From: Gammaproteobacteria bacterium
Lineage (GTDB): Bacteria > Pseudomonadota > Gammaproteobacteria > Pseudomonadales > Pseudohongiellaceae
Direction of reading: 5' to 3'
DNA: 64,000 bases
NCBI GenBank assembly: GCA_030682575.1
Contig: JAUXNX010000026.1
Span: 1 to 64,000, forward strand
Below the pieces are notes generated by a model, which worked only from the letters and a program-made list of their open reading frames with translations, did no database searches and was not told the origin of the DNA. Positions 36,653 to 45,544 of the stretch are shown here, one piece after another. Numbering within the stretch: the first letter of the stretch is position 1; every line of letters begins with the position of its first letter. The position numbers were made by a program, and so were the translations under genes.

Positions 36653-37474
36653 ATGCATCAATCCATTCCTGAATTCATCCGGACAATCGCGCTCTCGGCA
36701 GGTGCCTTGTTTCGCGAAGAAAGAACCGCGCTGGAAGGATTGACGACATCATTCAAGGGTGGCACCGAGCTTGTGACTCATGCTGACGTAAAGACAGAGC
36801 AATTCATCTGCGCTGCCATTCGTGAGCGTTTTCCTGAGCATCGCATCCTGGCAGAGGAATCGGCACCGGAGTTGCTGGGAGGTGGTGGTTTTGATGATCC
36901 CCTGTGGATCATTGACCCTATTGATGGCACTGTGAATTACGCTCACGGTCACCTGCAGAGCGCAGTCTCGATCGCCTATGCGGAGAACGGTCGCATTGAG
37001 TGCGGCGTTGTGTTCAATCCCTTCGCCGACGAGTTGTTTCATGCCGCTCGTGGTCAGGGCGCCTGGCTCAATGACACTCGCATCCAGGTGGCTCAGAAGA
37101 CCAGCTTGAACCGTGCGCTTGTCGCCACGGGTTTTCCCTACATCAAGAATAAAAGCATCCTGGCACCTATCGTCAAGCGTCTCGCGCTGGTGCTGGAGGA
37201 ATGCGGTGATATTCGCCGTCTGGGCGCGGCCTCTCTGGACATCTGCTGGGTGGCCATGGGGCGGCTTGATGGTTACTATGAAAGCTTGAGTATCTGGGAT
37301 TTTGCGGCCGCGCAACTCATCGCTCAGGAGGCGGGTGCCCACTACGGACATTTCAAGCCGGTGCCGGAAGGTGTGAGTGAAGTCTTTCACAACGAGCATA
37401 TTCTGGTTGCCAACCCCACTTTGTTTCCGCTACTGCACGACCTGCTGCGTCGTGCAGAGACGCAAGGATCCTGA
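36653..37474 (+). CDS. inositol-monophosphatase-family phosphatase
   Basis: 273 aa from the ATG at 36653; the longer upstream open frame lacks family sequence. Motifs: ILAEES (metal ligand Glu), WIIDPIDGTVNYAHG (metal-binding Asp residues) and IWDFAAAQLIAQEAG (final Asp). Substrates could be inositol phosphate, fructose-1,6-bisphosphate or 3'-phosphoadenosine phosphate; the sequence does not decide. It is more divergent than housekeeping SuhB. Confidence 0.88.
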   Translation: MHQSIPEFIRTIALSAGALFREERTALEGLTTSFKGGTELVTHADVKTEQFICAAIRERFPEHRILAEESAPELLGGGGFDDPLWIIDPIDGTVNYAHGHLQSAVSIAYAENGRIECGVVFNPFADELFHAARGQGAWLNDTRIQVAQKTSLNRALVATGFPYIKNKSILAPIVKRLALVLEECGDIRRLGAASLDICWVAMGRLDGYYESLSIWDFAAAQLIAQEAGAHYGHFKPVPEGVSEVFHNEHILVANPTLFPLLHDLLRRAETQGS

Positions 37475-37605
37475 CGCCAGTGTCTTGACTCAACGCTTCT
37501 GGCAAGACAGAACCTTTAACAAAACTGTCACATTGCAGTGGTAGGCTCCCACACTTGAGATTGGCCGTCGCGGCCTGTTCGTCCGTTCAAGTGAAGGAGA
37601 GTCTT

Positions 37606-38004
37606 GTGAAAGTTTTTATACAAATGCAAAAGATCCGCTCCAGCGTCTGGCTGGTGCTCACCCTGATCGTCCTGGTCATGTCCGGCCCTGCTCCCTCCCA
37701 TGCTCAATTGCCCTTCATTGATCCCGAACAGGCGCTGGCGCAAATGATTCAGCAGTTGCAGATTACGGAAGCGCAGCAATCGGCATTCCGAGCCGCCATG
37801 GCCAGAGTCGATGCACGTCGTGAGGCATTCCGGGATGAATTGACGCGATTGGCCGGTGGCTCCGGCGTGGATATGGATACTCTGCTCGCTTACGCCGAGC
37901 GCATGCAGCAGGACAGCGAATCGTATCTGGTAGACGTGCTGACTCCGCAGCAGATGGAAGTGTTTCGCGAAATGAACAGTTTTGCCCCTATTGCCATCAA
38001 TTGA
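37606..38004 (+). CDS. small periplasmic helical protein (Spy/CpxP-like in size)
   Basis: 132 aa from the GTG at 37606, preceded by AAGGAGAG. A signal peptide ends at PAPSHAQL. The mature part is helical with ITEAQQSAFRAAMARVDARREAFRDEL and LTPQQMEVFREM, the spacing typical of small periplasmic chaperone-like proteins. This resemblance is structural only, since the LTxxQ motifs are loose. Function unknown. Confidence 0.65.
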   Translation: MKVFIQMQKIRSSVWLVLTLIVLVMSGPAPSHAQLPFIDPEQALAQMIQQLQITEAQQSAFRAAMARVDARREAFRDELTRLAGGSGVDMDTLLAYAERMQQDSESYLVDVLTPQQMEVFREMNSFAPIAIN

Positions 38005-38007
38005 TTG

Positions 38008-38892
38008 TCAGCCGGGATGGTCGCGGCATAGATCCAGCCAACTCTGAATTCCGGCACTGCGATATTTCTGCCGGTGCAGAATGAAGTAGAACTTGCGTGT
38101 CCAGTCCCGCTGTGGGGCCTGCAGTTTGATCAAAGTACCCCAGGTGAAAGCCTCGCGAAGTGTAATGGCAGAGAGGCAGCCAATCCCGAGATTGGCCTCG
38201 ACGGCGCATTTGATCGCCTCTGTGTGCTGCAATTCCAGTCGTATGTTGAGATCGGGCAGCAGGCCGTGCATGGCGCGATCAAAGGCCTGTCGGGTTCCTG
38301 AGCCTGCCTCGCGCACAATCCACTGGCATTCCAGCAGATCGGCGTCACTGAGTACGCCCCGGCTGGCCAGCGGATGCTCCGGTGCACAGAACAACATCAA
38401 TTCATCGTCCCGCCAGGGAATCACCTCCAGCACCGGGTCCTGCAGTTCGCCTTCAATCAAGCCGATATCCAGCTCGAAATTGCGCACCCGGTTGGCGATG
38501 CCAACGGTGTTTTCTACGGTCAGGCTGACTCTTGAGCCACTATGCTGGCCCATGAAGTTGGCCATGATCGGAACGACCAGATAATTGCCTATGGTCAGCG
38601 TGGCTCCCACCTTGAGATCGCCGACATCGCTGTGCAGTGTCAACCCGCGTTCGAACTCGCGAGCCTGTGCCATCAGTGCTTCTGCCCGGGGGCGCAAGGT
38701 TTTTCCCAACTCGCTGAGTTGCAGGCGCTTGCCTGCGCGGTCGAAGAGCTGAACATCGAAGCGATGCTCCAGATCCTGCAGCGCCGAGCTGGCGGCGGAC
38801 TGGGACATCGACAGACTGGCGGCCGCCTGGGTGACGTTCTCGTAGTGGGCAGTGGCCAGGAAAACCTCAATCTGTCGCAGTGTGTAATGCAT
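38008..38892 (-). CDS. LysR-family regulator (FinR-like)
   Basis: 294 aa from the ATG at 38892, which has AAGGAG 6-7 bases upstream; the ATG at 38913 precedes that ribosome site. The N-terminal helix-turn-helix is AAASLSMSQSAASSALQDLE; the effector domain follows (TLTIGNYLVVPIM, EAGSGTRQAFDRAM). It is divergent from fpr, the arrangement of finR-fpr in pseudomonads, where the regulator activates fpr under oxidative stress. The identification rests on this context plus family. Confidence 0.82.
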   Translation of the reverse strand: MHYTLRQIEVFLATAHYENVTQAAASLSMSQSAASSALQDLEHRFDVQLFDRAGKRLQLSELGKTLRPRAEALMAQAREFERGLTLHSDVGDLKVGATLTIGNYLVVPIMANFMGQHSGSRVSLTVENTVGIANRVRNFELDIGLIEGELQDPVLEVIPWRDDELMLFCAPEHPLASRGVLSDADLLECQWIVREAGSGTRQAFDRAMHGLLPDLNIRLELQHTEAIKCAVEANLGIGCLSAITLREAFTWGTLIKLQAPQRDWTRKFYFILHRQKYRSAGIQSWLDLCRDHPG

Positions 38893-38927
38893 TGCCAGCT
38901 CCTTGATGCTCATTAAGATGCAAAACC

Positions 38928-38961
38928 GATTATCGATATACTAATAATCTGTTTTACAGAT
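38928..38961. promoter_or_regulatory. overlapping palindromes, probable LysR operator
   Basis: ATCTGT-TTT-ACAGAT (38947-38961) is a perfect 15-bp palindrome with the T-N11-A layout of LysR sites. It overlaps GATTAT-N10-ATAATC (38928-38933 and 38944-38949). Both lie between the divergent regulator and fpr. Confidence 0.65.
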
Positions 38962-39044
38962 ACCTAGTTGGCGCCTAGAATGCGTCCAAGTCAAGCGGGG
39001 TACTCCCTGCATATCAACGTCACACACAGATACAGGAAATCAGC

Positions 39045-39815
39045 ATGGCAGCAGTGTCAAAGCAAAGCGTCACCAGCGTGCATCACTGGAATGAGACCTT
39101 GTTCAGCTTCACTACCACCCGTGACAAATCATTGCGTTTCGAGAATGGTCACTTTGTCATGGTCGGCATGGAAGTGGATGGTCGCCCCTTGATGCGAGCC
39201 TACAGCATCGCCAGCGCCAATTACGAGGAAGAGCTGGAGTTCTTCAGTATCAAGGTGCAGGACGGCCCGCTGACCTCGCGTCTGCAGAACATCCGCCCCG
39301 GCGACGAGCTGATGATCAGCAGCAAACCCACCGGCACGCTGGTTGCCGATCATCTCCTGCCTGGCCGTCATCTGTATCTCTTGGCTACCGGCACTGGTCT
39401 GGCGCCGTTCATGAGCATCATCCGCGATCCGGACATTTATGAGCGTTTCGAAAAAGTCATTCTGGTCCACGGCGTGCGCCGCATCATTGATCTGGCCTAC
39501 CGCGACATGATCACCAATGAATTGCCGCAGAACGAGTTCTTTGGCGAACAGGTCAAGAACCAGTTGATCTACTACCCAACGGTGACCCGTGAAGAGTTTG
39601 TGCACAAGGGCCGAATCACCGAGTTGATGCTGAATGGCAAGCTGTTCAGCGACATTGGACTGCCACAGCCCAATCATGCGGATGATCGCTTCATGCTGTG
39701 TGGCAGCACCGCAATGCTGAAGGATACCTGCAAGGTGCTGGATGGTTGGGAGTTCAAGGAGTCACGCCACGGCATCAAGGAGCATTACGTGATCGAGCGG
39801 GCGTTTGTGGATTGA
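39045..39815 (+). CDS. fpr: ferredoxin/flavodoxin-NADP reductase
   Basis: 256 aa, normal length. FAD-binding RAYSIASANYEEELEFFSIKV and the NADP-binding GTGLAPFMSII, HGVRR, and MLCGSTAMLKD are all present. The C-terminus ends REHY-like (KEHYVIERAF) as in the bacterial subclass II enzymes. It exchanges electrons between NADPH and ferredoxin or flavodoxin, in the cytosol. AGGAAA precedes the ATG by about 8 bases. A strong terminator follows. Confidence 0.95.
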   Translation: MAAVSKQSVTSVHHWNETLFSFTTTRDKSLRFENGHFVMVGMEVDGRPLMRAYSIASANYEEELEFFSIKVQDGPLTSRLQNIRPGDELMISSKPTGTLVADHLLPGRHLYLLATGTGLAPFMSIIRDPDIYERFEKVILVHGVRRIIDLAYRDMITNELPQNEFFGEQVKNQLIYYPTVTREEFVHKGRITELMLNGKLFSDIGLPQPNHADDRFMLCGSTAMLKDTCKVLDGWEFKESRHGIKEHYVIERAFVD

Positions 39816-39837
39816 TTGATCGGATTACAAGACGGCT

Positions 39838-39880
39838 AAAGAAAAAGGGCGGTTGCCATCAGCAACCGCCCTTTTTCTTT
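39838..39880. terminator. bidirectional intrinsic terminator
   Basis: AAAGAAAAAGGGCGGTTGC pairs with GCAACCGCCCTTTTTCTTT around a CATCA loop. It is T-rich on both strands, so it ends fpr and the convergent redoxin gene. Confidence 0.95.
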
Positions 39881-39909
39881 ATCAGCCTGGAGATCTGCTA
39901 TCGACTGAA

Positions 39910-40521
39910 TCAGCCGCCGGTCACCGCCGGGTGGAAGAAGCCTACCAGACAGCCCTTGGAGTCCGGGATGTCGTTCATGTCTACTACTCCACCAGCCAGC
40001 ACTGTATCCAGCGCATCGGTCAGGTAGTGATTGTCAAAGTTGTTGCGCTGGGTTTCGTAACCCAGTGCGTCATTGATCGGGCCACGGAACTTCACTTCCT
40101 TGGTGCGTGGATCAATGATGAAGACTTCTGCTGTGCGCTCGACCCCCAGAGATTTGGCAACTGTCTGGTCTTCATCCTTCAGAATCGGGAAAGTGATCTT
40201 GAATTCGGCCGCTTCCATCTCGATTCGCTTCAGGTCGTCCTGAATGAATGAGTTGAGCATCAGAAACTCGATATTCTTGCCGCGGTACTGCTCGGCAATT
40301 TCCTTGTAGGCAGGCACGGACAGGCGTGCGATAGGGCAGCCGGACCCGTGGATGTACATCACGATGTAATCCCTGTCTTCGTACTCGGACAGCGTGTGGT
40401 TGTTATGCAGTTGATCAAGCAGGCTGAAATCCTTGATTGACTTGAGAAATTCGTCCGCATGGACAGCCAGGGATGACATCATCAGCGTGGCACCCAGCAA
40501 AACTCCGGAAAGCTTGTTCAT
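39910..40521 (-). CDS. secreted redoxin-domain protein
   Basis: 203 aa with a signal peptide ending LAVHADEF. The thioredoxin-like fold shows YIHGSGCPIARLSVPAYKEI, with one Cys at the redox position and no second Cys of a CxxC, then FPILKDEDQTVAKSLGV and EVFIIDPRTKEV. It is close in design to the N-terminal module of the protein at 46709, which lacks even this Cys. Periplasmic redox or peroxidase-like role inferred. Confidence 0.8.
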   Translation of the reverse strand: MNKLSGVLLGATLMMSSLAVHADEFLKSIKDFSLLDQLHNNHTLSEYEDRDYIVMYIHGSGCPIARLSVPAYKEIAEQYRGKNIEFLMLNSFIQDDLKRIEMEAAEFKITFPILKDEDQTVAKSLGVERTAEVFIIDPRTKEVKFRGPINDALGYETQRNNFDNHYLTDALDTVLAGGVVDMNDIPDSKGCLVGFFHPAVTGG

Positions 40522-40946
40522 TACAACACTCCTTTCAGTATCGTGAATGCAGAATCAGGAACCTGCCAAACAGACATGGTGTTCATCAAGCCTGTTTCAA
40601 TGGTACCAATTCTAACTCGGTGCACCTGAATGCAACCTTAAAGCAGGGGCGGGGAGCTGTCCTTGATACAGATCAACGGGTGACCCGGATGTGTACTGAA
40701 TTGCAGAATCCCCCGATTCCCAAACGAGCATCAATCTAAACAACATATACGCCCCATATCAAGCCATAGATTGTGACTAATTGTGAAACTTTACAGAGAT
40801 TTACAGCACTGATACCAAGCTTCGACAAGCCCTTGGGGTGCAAGCGCAGGGCCGACAGGGTATATTAGCCGCGCTCATGCAGCGCGACCGGGGAGACGAC
40901 CTGGCACGATAATGCTGCTCTCGGAATTCATCACACAGGGTTCATC
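40522..40946. other. intergenic region, nothing recognised
   Basis: 425 bp between the divergent redoxin and RND genes. I find no tRNA, no convincing small gene, and no strong terminator; promoters of both neighbours must lie here. A GC-rich stretch near 40870-40900 (CCGCGCTCATGCAGCGCG) could form a short hairpin. Confidence 0.4.
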
Positions 40947-43445
40947 ATGCGGGCTGGTCTTTCGCAAATATATTGTAATCTGGTTTTTGGTCGGCCATGG
41001 CTGGTGATTGCCGTGCTCGTCATTCTTACCGCTGTCTTCGGCTGGCACGCGCAGTATTTCAAGCTGGATGCCTCTGCCGACTCGCTCTTGATGGAAGGAG
41101 ATTCCGAGCTTGAATTTTCCCGCCAGATCAATAATCGCTACGGCACTCGCGACACAGTCACCATTGCTTTTACCCCCCAGGCGGACCTGTTCAGTTCTGA
41201 ATCGCTTGCCCGGCTCGGCGCTCTGAGCGAAGAACTGCGTGCTCTTGAGCGTGTCGAATCAGTCAATTCTCTGCTCGATCTTCCTGTATTTGGCGATACG
41301 CAGCTCCTGAGCATTTCCGAAGATTACGATACCGTGTTGACTCCGGGACTGGATTTCGCTGCAGCCCGCGAAGAGTTGATACAGAGTCCAGTGTTCAGCA
41401 ACGCGATCATCAGTCCGGACGGGCAGACCACCGCGCTACTGGTCAGTTTCGTGCGCGACCAGCGCTACCACGATCTGATCCAGCGCCGTGAAGACCTGCG
41501 TAACAAGCGCAGCAACGAGGGGCTGAGCGGCGACGAGTCTGCGGAGCTGGCCAAAGTTAGTGCCGAGTTCGACGCTTACAGCAGCATCACTGCTGAACAG
41601 CGCCACGATGACATCAGCCGGATTCGCGAGATCATGGCGGGTTATCAGGACAGTGCAACCGTCTACCTGGGTGGCGCCCCGATGATTGCCGACGATCTTG
41701 TGACTTTCGTTCGCAATGACCTCACCACGTTCAGTCTTGGTGTGTTCGCCTTCATTGTGATTGCGCTTGGCTTGATTTTCCGCCGTCTGCGTTGGGTGTT
41801 GCTGCCACTCATCTGCTGCGGACTCGCGGGGGTGATCGTGGTTGGTATTCTGGGGCTCATGGACTGGCGGGTGACTGTAGTGTCTTCCAACTTCATGTCG
41901 CTGCTGCTGATCATCACTATCTCTCTGACTGTGCATCTGATGGTGCGTTATCGCCAGTTGCGGGCGACCAGACGCTTCAGTAGTCACGATAAACTGCTTC
42001 GCCACACGGTGTTGTCTATGTGGAAGCCCTGCCTGTATACCTCACTGACCACGATAGTGGCGTTTGCATCGTTGCTCATCAGTGGCATTTCCCCGATCAT
42101 CTCCTTCGGATGGATCATGGTGATGGGAGTGGCGACGGCTCTGCTGGTTGTCTTCACTCTGTTTCCCGCCATGATGAGTCTGTTGCCGAAGGACGAAACG
42201 AAACTCGAAAACCAGACCTCGCTGGCGATTACGGCGGCTCTGGCTCGCAGCACCGACGCGCTGGGAAACAAGGTCCTGTGGATCGCTCTGCTGCTCATGG
42301 TGCTGGGAGTCATCGGACTGTCGCGATTGAAAGTGGAAAACAGTTTCATCGATTACTTTCGCGAAGACACCGAAATTTTCAAGGGCATGACGCTGTTCGA
42401 CGAGAAGCTGGGAGGCACACTGTCATTCGATGTCGTCGTGAATTTGCCGGAAGCAGAAAAGGATGATTTCGACGACGGGTTTGATGACGGTTTCGAAGAA
42501 GAGCCTAACGAGGCGTATTGGTTCACTGGCGACAAGATGGATGAGGTCAAACGCATTCACGACTATCTCGACAATAATCCGCAGACAGGCAAGGTGCTGT
42601 CTTTCGGTTCCGTGATTCATCTGGCGGAGAGGCTGAACGGCAACGCGCCGGTAGACAGCTTTGTATGGGCGTTGCTGTATTCCAGGATTCCGGAAACACT
42701 GAAAGAGTCAGTGCTGACCCCATTCGTGTCTGTCGCGCAAAATCAGGTGCGCTTCAACGTGCGGGTGATCGAGTCCGACGAGAATCTCAATCGAAATGAA
42801 CTCATCAACGGCATTCAACAGGGGCTGCAGGACGAGTTCGGATATGCCGCAGATCAGGTGCATGTCACCGGTATTCTGGTGCTGTACAACAACGTGCTGC
42901 AGAGTCTGTATCAATCGCAGATTCTCACGCTGGGCGTGGTGCTTTTCGTCATCATGATCATGTTCCTGGTGCTGTTCCGTTCACTGAAAATAGCTGTGGT
43001 GTGCATCATTCCGAATATTCTGGCTGCAGTATTTGTGTTGGGTATCATGGGATGGTTGGGAATCCCGCTGGACATCATGACGATCACCATCGCGGCGATT
43101 GCGGTTGGCATCGGTGTCGACAATACCATCCACTACATGCATCGCTTCAAGCGCGAGTTCCATCATCTTGGCAATTATCGACAAACCATGTATTTCTGCC
43201 ACGGCAGCATCGCGAGAGCCATGTACTTCACAACGATGACAATTGTGGCTGGTTTCTCGATTCTGGTACTTTCCAATTTCATTCCCACCATCGTCTTTGG
43301 CCTGTTGACCAGCATAGCGATGATGGTGGCGCTGCTTGGCGCACTCACCCTGTTGCCGCAGTTGCTCATCGCCTTCAAACCGCTGGGCGAGGAAACTCAT
43401 CCGGCGATGGATGTGCCGAGTGGAGAAATGGCGAAGTCGGTATAA
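40947..43445 (+). CDS. RND-superfamily (MMPL-type) exporter, paralogue 2
   Basis: 832 aa with the same layout as the protein at 33131: an N-terminal helix, a periplasmic loop, a helix bundle, then the repeat. The C-terminal signature VLGIMGWLGIPLDIM and VGIGVDNTIHYMHRFKRE matches paralogue 1 closely. The second periplasmic loop holds an acidic insert, KDDFDDGFDDGFEEEPNE (about residues 505-522), absent from paralogue 1 and possibly a cation site. The substrate is unknown; lipid or hydrophobic export is inferred. No membrane-fusion or outer-membrane partner is adjacent. Confidence 0.88.
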   Translation: MRAGLSQIYCNLVFGRPWLVIAVLVILTAVFGWHAQYFKLDASADSLLMEGDSELEFSRQINNRYGTRDTVTIAFTPQADLFSSESLARLGALSEELRALERVESVNSLLDLPVFGDTQLLSISEDYDTVLTPGLDFAAAREELIQSPVFSNAIISPDGQTTALLVSFVRDQRYHDLIQRREDLRNKRSNEGLSGDESAELAKVSAEFDAYSSITAEQRHDDISRIREIMAGYQDSATVYLGGAPMIADDLVTFVRNDLTTFSLGVFAFIVIALGLIFRRLRWVLLPLICCGLAGVIVVGILGLMDWRVTVVSSNFMSLLLIITISLTVHLMVRYRQLRATRRFSSHDKLLRHTVLSMWKPCLYTSLTTIVAFASLLISGISPIISFGWIMVMGVATALLVVFTLFPAMMSLLPKDETKLENQTSLAITAALARSTDALGNKVLWIALLLMVLGVIGLSRLKVENSFIDYFREDTEIFKGMTLFDEKLGGTLSFDVVVNLPEAEKDDFDDGFDDGFEEEPNEAYWFTGDKMDEVKRIHDYLDNNPQTGKVLSFGSVIHLAERLNGNAPVDSFVWALLYSRIPETLKESVLTPFVSVAQNQVRFNVRVIESDENLNRNELINGIQQGLQDEFGYAADQVHVTGILVLYNNVLQSLYQSQILTLGVVLFVIMIMFLVLFRSLKIAVVCIIPNILAAVFVLGIMGWLGIPLDIMTITIAAIAVGIGVDNTIHYMHRFKREFHHLGNYRQTMYFCHGSIARAMYFTTMTIVAGFSILVLSNFIPTIVFGLLTSIAMMVALLGALTLLPQLLIAFKPLGEETHPAMDVPSGEMAKSV

Positions 43446-43512
43446 GGGTGTTCACCTAATCAAGAATTCTGCGGCTATAATTGCCGCTGCTTAAAACCTG
43501 TGGAGAAGCAAG

Positions 43513-44100
43513 ATGCAAAACGATACCCCTGACCAGACTGTTGTAGAGCCGCCGGTCAGCCGGTTTATGGATGAGAAACTGTTCAAGTCCCGTTCCATTA
43601 CCATTTTCGGAGAGATTGACGAGAAGATCGCTCGCTCTGTGACAGAAAAACTGCTGGCACTCGCCGCCGATGGTGATTCACCTATCACGATCTATATCAG
43701 TTCGCCGGGTGGTCACGTGGAGTCCGGAGATGTTGTCTACGACATGATCAAGTTCATCAAGCCGGAAGTGCGTGTTATCGGTACCGGCTGGGTGGCGAGT
43801 GCAGCCACCACGATCTATCTGGCTGCGAAGAAAGAGAATCGCTACAGCTTGCCCAACACCCGGTTTCTGGTACATCAACCCTCAGGTGGTTCACGCGGAC
43901 GCGCTTCTGACATCGCCATACAGGCCGAGCAGATCATCAAGATGCGCGAGCGCATCAACAAGTTGATTGCAGATGAGACAGGGCAGTCCCTCGAGCGGGT
44001 AATCAAGGACACTGACAGGGATCATTGGATGACGGTGGCCGAGGCTATTGACTACGGTATAGTCGGCAAGCAGATCACATCAGTGGCCGAGCTCAACTGA
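43513..44100 (+). CDS. clpP: ClpP-family serine peptidase
   Basis: 195 aa. Catalytic triad: Ser96 in GWVASAATT, His121 in FLVHQP and Asp170 in DTDRDHW. The handle and fold residues YISSPGGHVESGDVVYDMI and EAIDYGIV match ClpP. It forms the proteolytic chamber fed by Clp ATPases. The Ser context (VASAA rather than the usual AASMG) and the absence of adjacent clpX or tig suggest a second ClpP isoform rather than the housekeeping copy. Ribosome site GGAGAAG precedes the ATG. Confidence 0.88.
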   Translation: MQNDTPDQTVVEPPVSRFMDEKLFKSRSITIFGEIDEKIARSVTEKLLALAADGDSPITIYISSPGGHVESGDVVYDMIKFIKPEVRVIGTGWVASAATTIYLAAKKENRYSLPNTRFLVHQPSGGSRGRASDIAIQAEQIIKMRERINKLIADETGQSLERVIKDTDRDHWMTVAEAIDYGIVGKQITSVAELN

Positions 44101-44109
44101 TTTGATATT

Positions 44110-44565
44110 TCAGTTGCCGCCCATATCGGCAGACTGATTGCGGTTGCTGGCGTCTGCAGTCTGGGCGCCTGCTGCATCTATCCTCACGAAGCGTGCTTGC
44201 TGGTTTTGTACCAGTGCACAGACAACATGGTAGTCAGGCTGGCAGCTCAGCGGCCTGACCATCGCCGTGTCTCCCTCACCCAACTGCACCAGTATGGTTC
44301 CGACGACACCCTGATAATTCACTTCGACTGTGGCACTCTCGCCATTGATCTTGCCAACGCTATTGCTCCAGATAAAACCCAGAGACTCCACCGGCTCGAT
44401 ATGCAACTGATCATTCTGACGTGTCACTCTGAGAGTAAATGGCGTGCCTTGGGCCTGCCAGACACCTGACCAGACTTTGGTCGAAGTTTGAGCGTGCGTG
44501 GTAATGCTGCCAGCGCAAAGAAGTATTCCGATGACACGTGGCACGATGTGAGACAAGGTTTGCAT
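44110..44565 (-). CDS. periplasmic protein, unknown function
   Basis: 151 aa with a signal peptide ending TTHAQT. The mature part is beta-rich (SGVWQAQGTPFTLRV, SATVEVNYQGVVGTILVQLG) and contains two Cys (LSCQPDYHVVCAL). The tail is Ala/Asp/Asn-rich. It ends 9 bp from the convergent clpP stop. No family recognised. Confidence 0.65.
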   Translation of the reverse strand: MQTLSHIVPRVIGILLCAGSITTHAQTSTKVWSGVWQAQGTPFTLRVTRQNDQLHIEPVESLGFIWSNSVGKINGESATVEVNYQGVVGTILVQLGEGDTAMVRPLSCQPDYHVVCALVQNQQARFVRIDAAGAQTADASNRNQSADMGGN

Positions 44566-44594
44566 GGGTAAAGCTCTCCCGTTTTACTTCTCCC

Positions 44595-45182
44595 CTAGAT
44601 GGGGCCGATCAGGGCAAATCCAAACAGGTGCCCATGAAACACCAAAAGTACGCTGTAGGCAATCATCCCGACAATTATCGCAGCCGCATCCCACTGAAGT
44701 CCGGGGTTTCGCTTGGGCGCGGGCGAGTCCTGCATCTTGCGAGCGCGCTCAAGGCTGATGATTTTTACTACGGCCCAGATCGGCAGAGTGACAAATATCA
44801 GCATGGAGGCGAGATCACCATTGGAAAGCAGATGCGAGACGCCCCAAACGATCACGCCAATCAGCATTGGATGCACCACCATTTCCCGCGTGTATGAGTG
44901 CGGGAGACTGCCTGCCACAAAGAGGATAGTGGCCGAGATCATCAGAAGATGAGTCAACGAGCGCCAATTGAAGGGAGGCACCCACAATTGAACGAATGGT
45001 GCGCCCGCCTTGCCTTCCATGATCATGATCAGACTTATGACGATGCCAAGGCTGAATAGAGTCTTGTACCGACGGACTCCCAGACGTTGTTGCAGAGTGG
45101 CTCGCAGACCGAACTCGCGCAGCAGGTGCAACCCCATGAACATCAGCAGTCCGGGAATCAGAAGCAATATCAAGACAGCCAA
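44595..45182 (-). CDS. NnrU-like membrane protein
   Basis: About 195 aa from a TTG at 45182, preceded by AGGT; the open frame to 45362 crosses a terminator and lacks family sequence. Six to seven helices: LLLIPGLLMFMGLHLLREF, LFSLGIVISLIMIMEG, HLLMISATILFVAGSLPHSYTREMVVHPML, and GVSHLLSNGD match NnrU (PF07298), a family linked to denitrification or to the isoprenoid 15-cis-zeta-carotene isomerase fold. No denitrification genes are nearby, so the role is open. Confidence 0.72.
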   Translation of the reverse strand: MAVLILLLIPGLLMFMGLHLLREFGLRATLQQRLGVRRYKTLFSLGIVISLIMIMEGKAGAPFVQLWVPPFNWRSLTHLLMISATILFVAGSLPHSYTREMVVHPMLIGVIVWGVSHLLSNGDLASMLIFVTLPIWAVVKIISLERARKMQDSPAPKRNPGLQWDAAAIIVGMIAYSVLLVFHGHLFGFALIGPI

Positions 45183-45290
45183 TTCGAGGTACCTATTAAA
45201 CGGCCCTTGCGCGGGCCTTGCCTGGGACGCGCAAAGATACCTCGGCAGTGCCGGGTGACACAAGCTGGGTGTCTGACATGGAATCCGGGC

Positions 45291-45329
45291 AAAAAAAACC
45301 GAAGTCACCAAGGGGCTGGTAGACTTCGG
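45291..45329 (-). terminator. intrinsic terminator of a minus-strand transcript
   Basis: On the minus strand CCGAAGTC (45322-45329 side) pairs with GACTTCGG (45299-45306 side), an inner TACCA/TGGT stem extends it, and eight T residues follow. No gene on the minus strand lies upstream before oxyR, so it ends an unannotated short transcript or acts as an attenuator before the NnrU-like gene. Confidence 0.85.
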
Positions 45330-45436
45330 CTGAAGGGCCTGTCGCTCGTAACCTTCCTGCAACCTCTTGAATCAGAAGCAGAGTGGCTGTGCTCTGTTGC
45401 TCCAGAATTCAACATGGGGCCATTCTAGGTTGCTGC
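45291..45436 (-). ncRNA. candidate small RNA divergent from oxyR
   Basis: The region from a possible -10 TATAAA (minus strand, 45444-45449) to the terminator at 45291 would give an RNA of about 145 nt. It has no plausible reading frame with a ribosome site. In enterobacteria the OxyS RNA is encoded in exactly this place, divergent from oxyR and OxyR-activated. The start point and sequence homology to OxyS are not shown; only position and terminator support the call. Confidence 0.55.
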
Positions 45437-45451
45437 AAGTGTATTTATAAA

Positions 45452-45466
45452 ATGCATTAAAACTAT
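45452..45466. promoter_or_regulatory. possible OxyR half-site
   Basis: ATGCATTAAAACTAT fits the half-site pattern ATAG-N-T-NNN-A-N-CTAT at the T, A and CTAT positions and has LysR T-N11-A spacing. It lies immediately upstream of the candidate small RNA -10 box and about 80 bp before the oxyR start. The second half-site, 7 bp away, is weak. Confidence 0.4.
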
Positions 45467-45544
45467 TGCCATGATTTGAAAACCGGATTAGCCTCGCCGC
45501 TAACGCATTTGTCATCGGGTCATATTTTCATCAAGAGGGCTGGC

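Noticed and set aside
45182-45362. Extended N-terminus of the NnrU-like protein
   Set aside because: The extra 60 codons cross a strong minus-strand terminator and lack membrane or family sequence.
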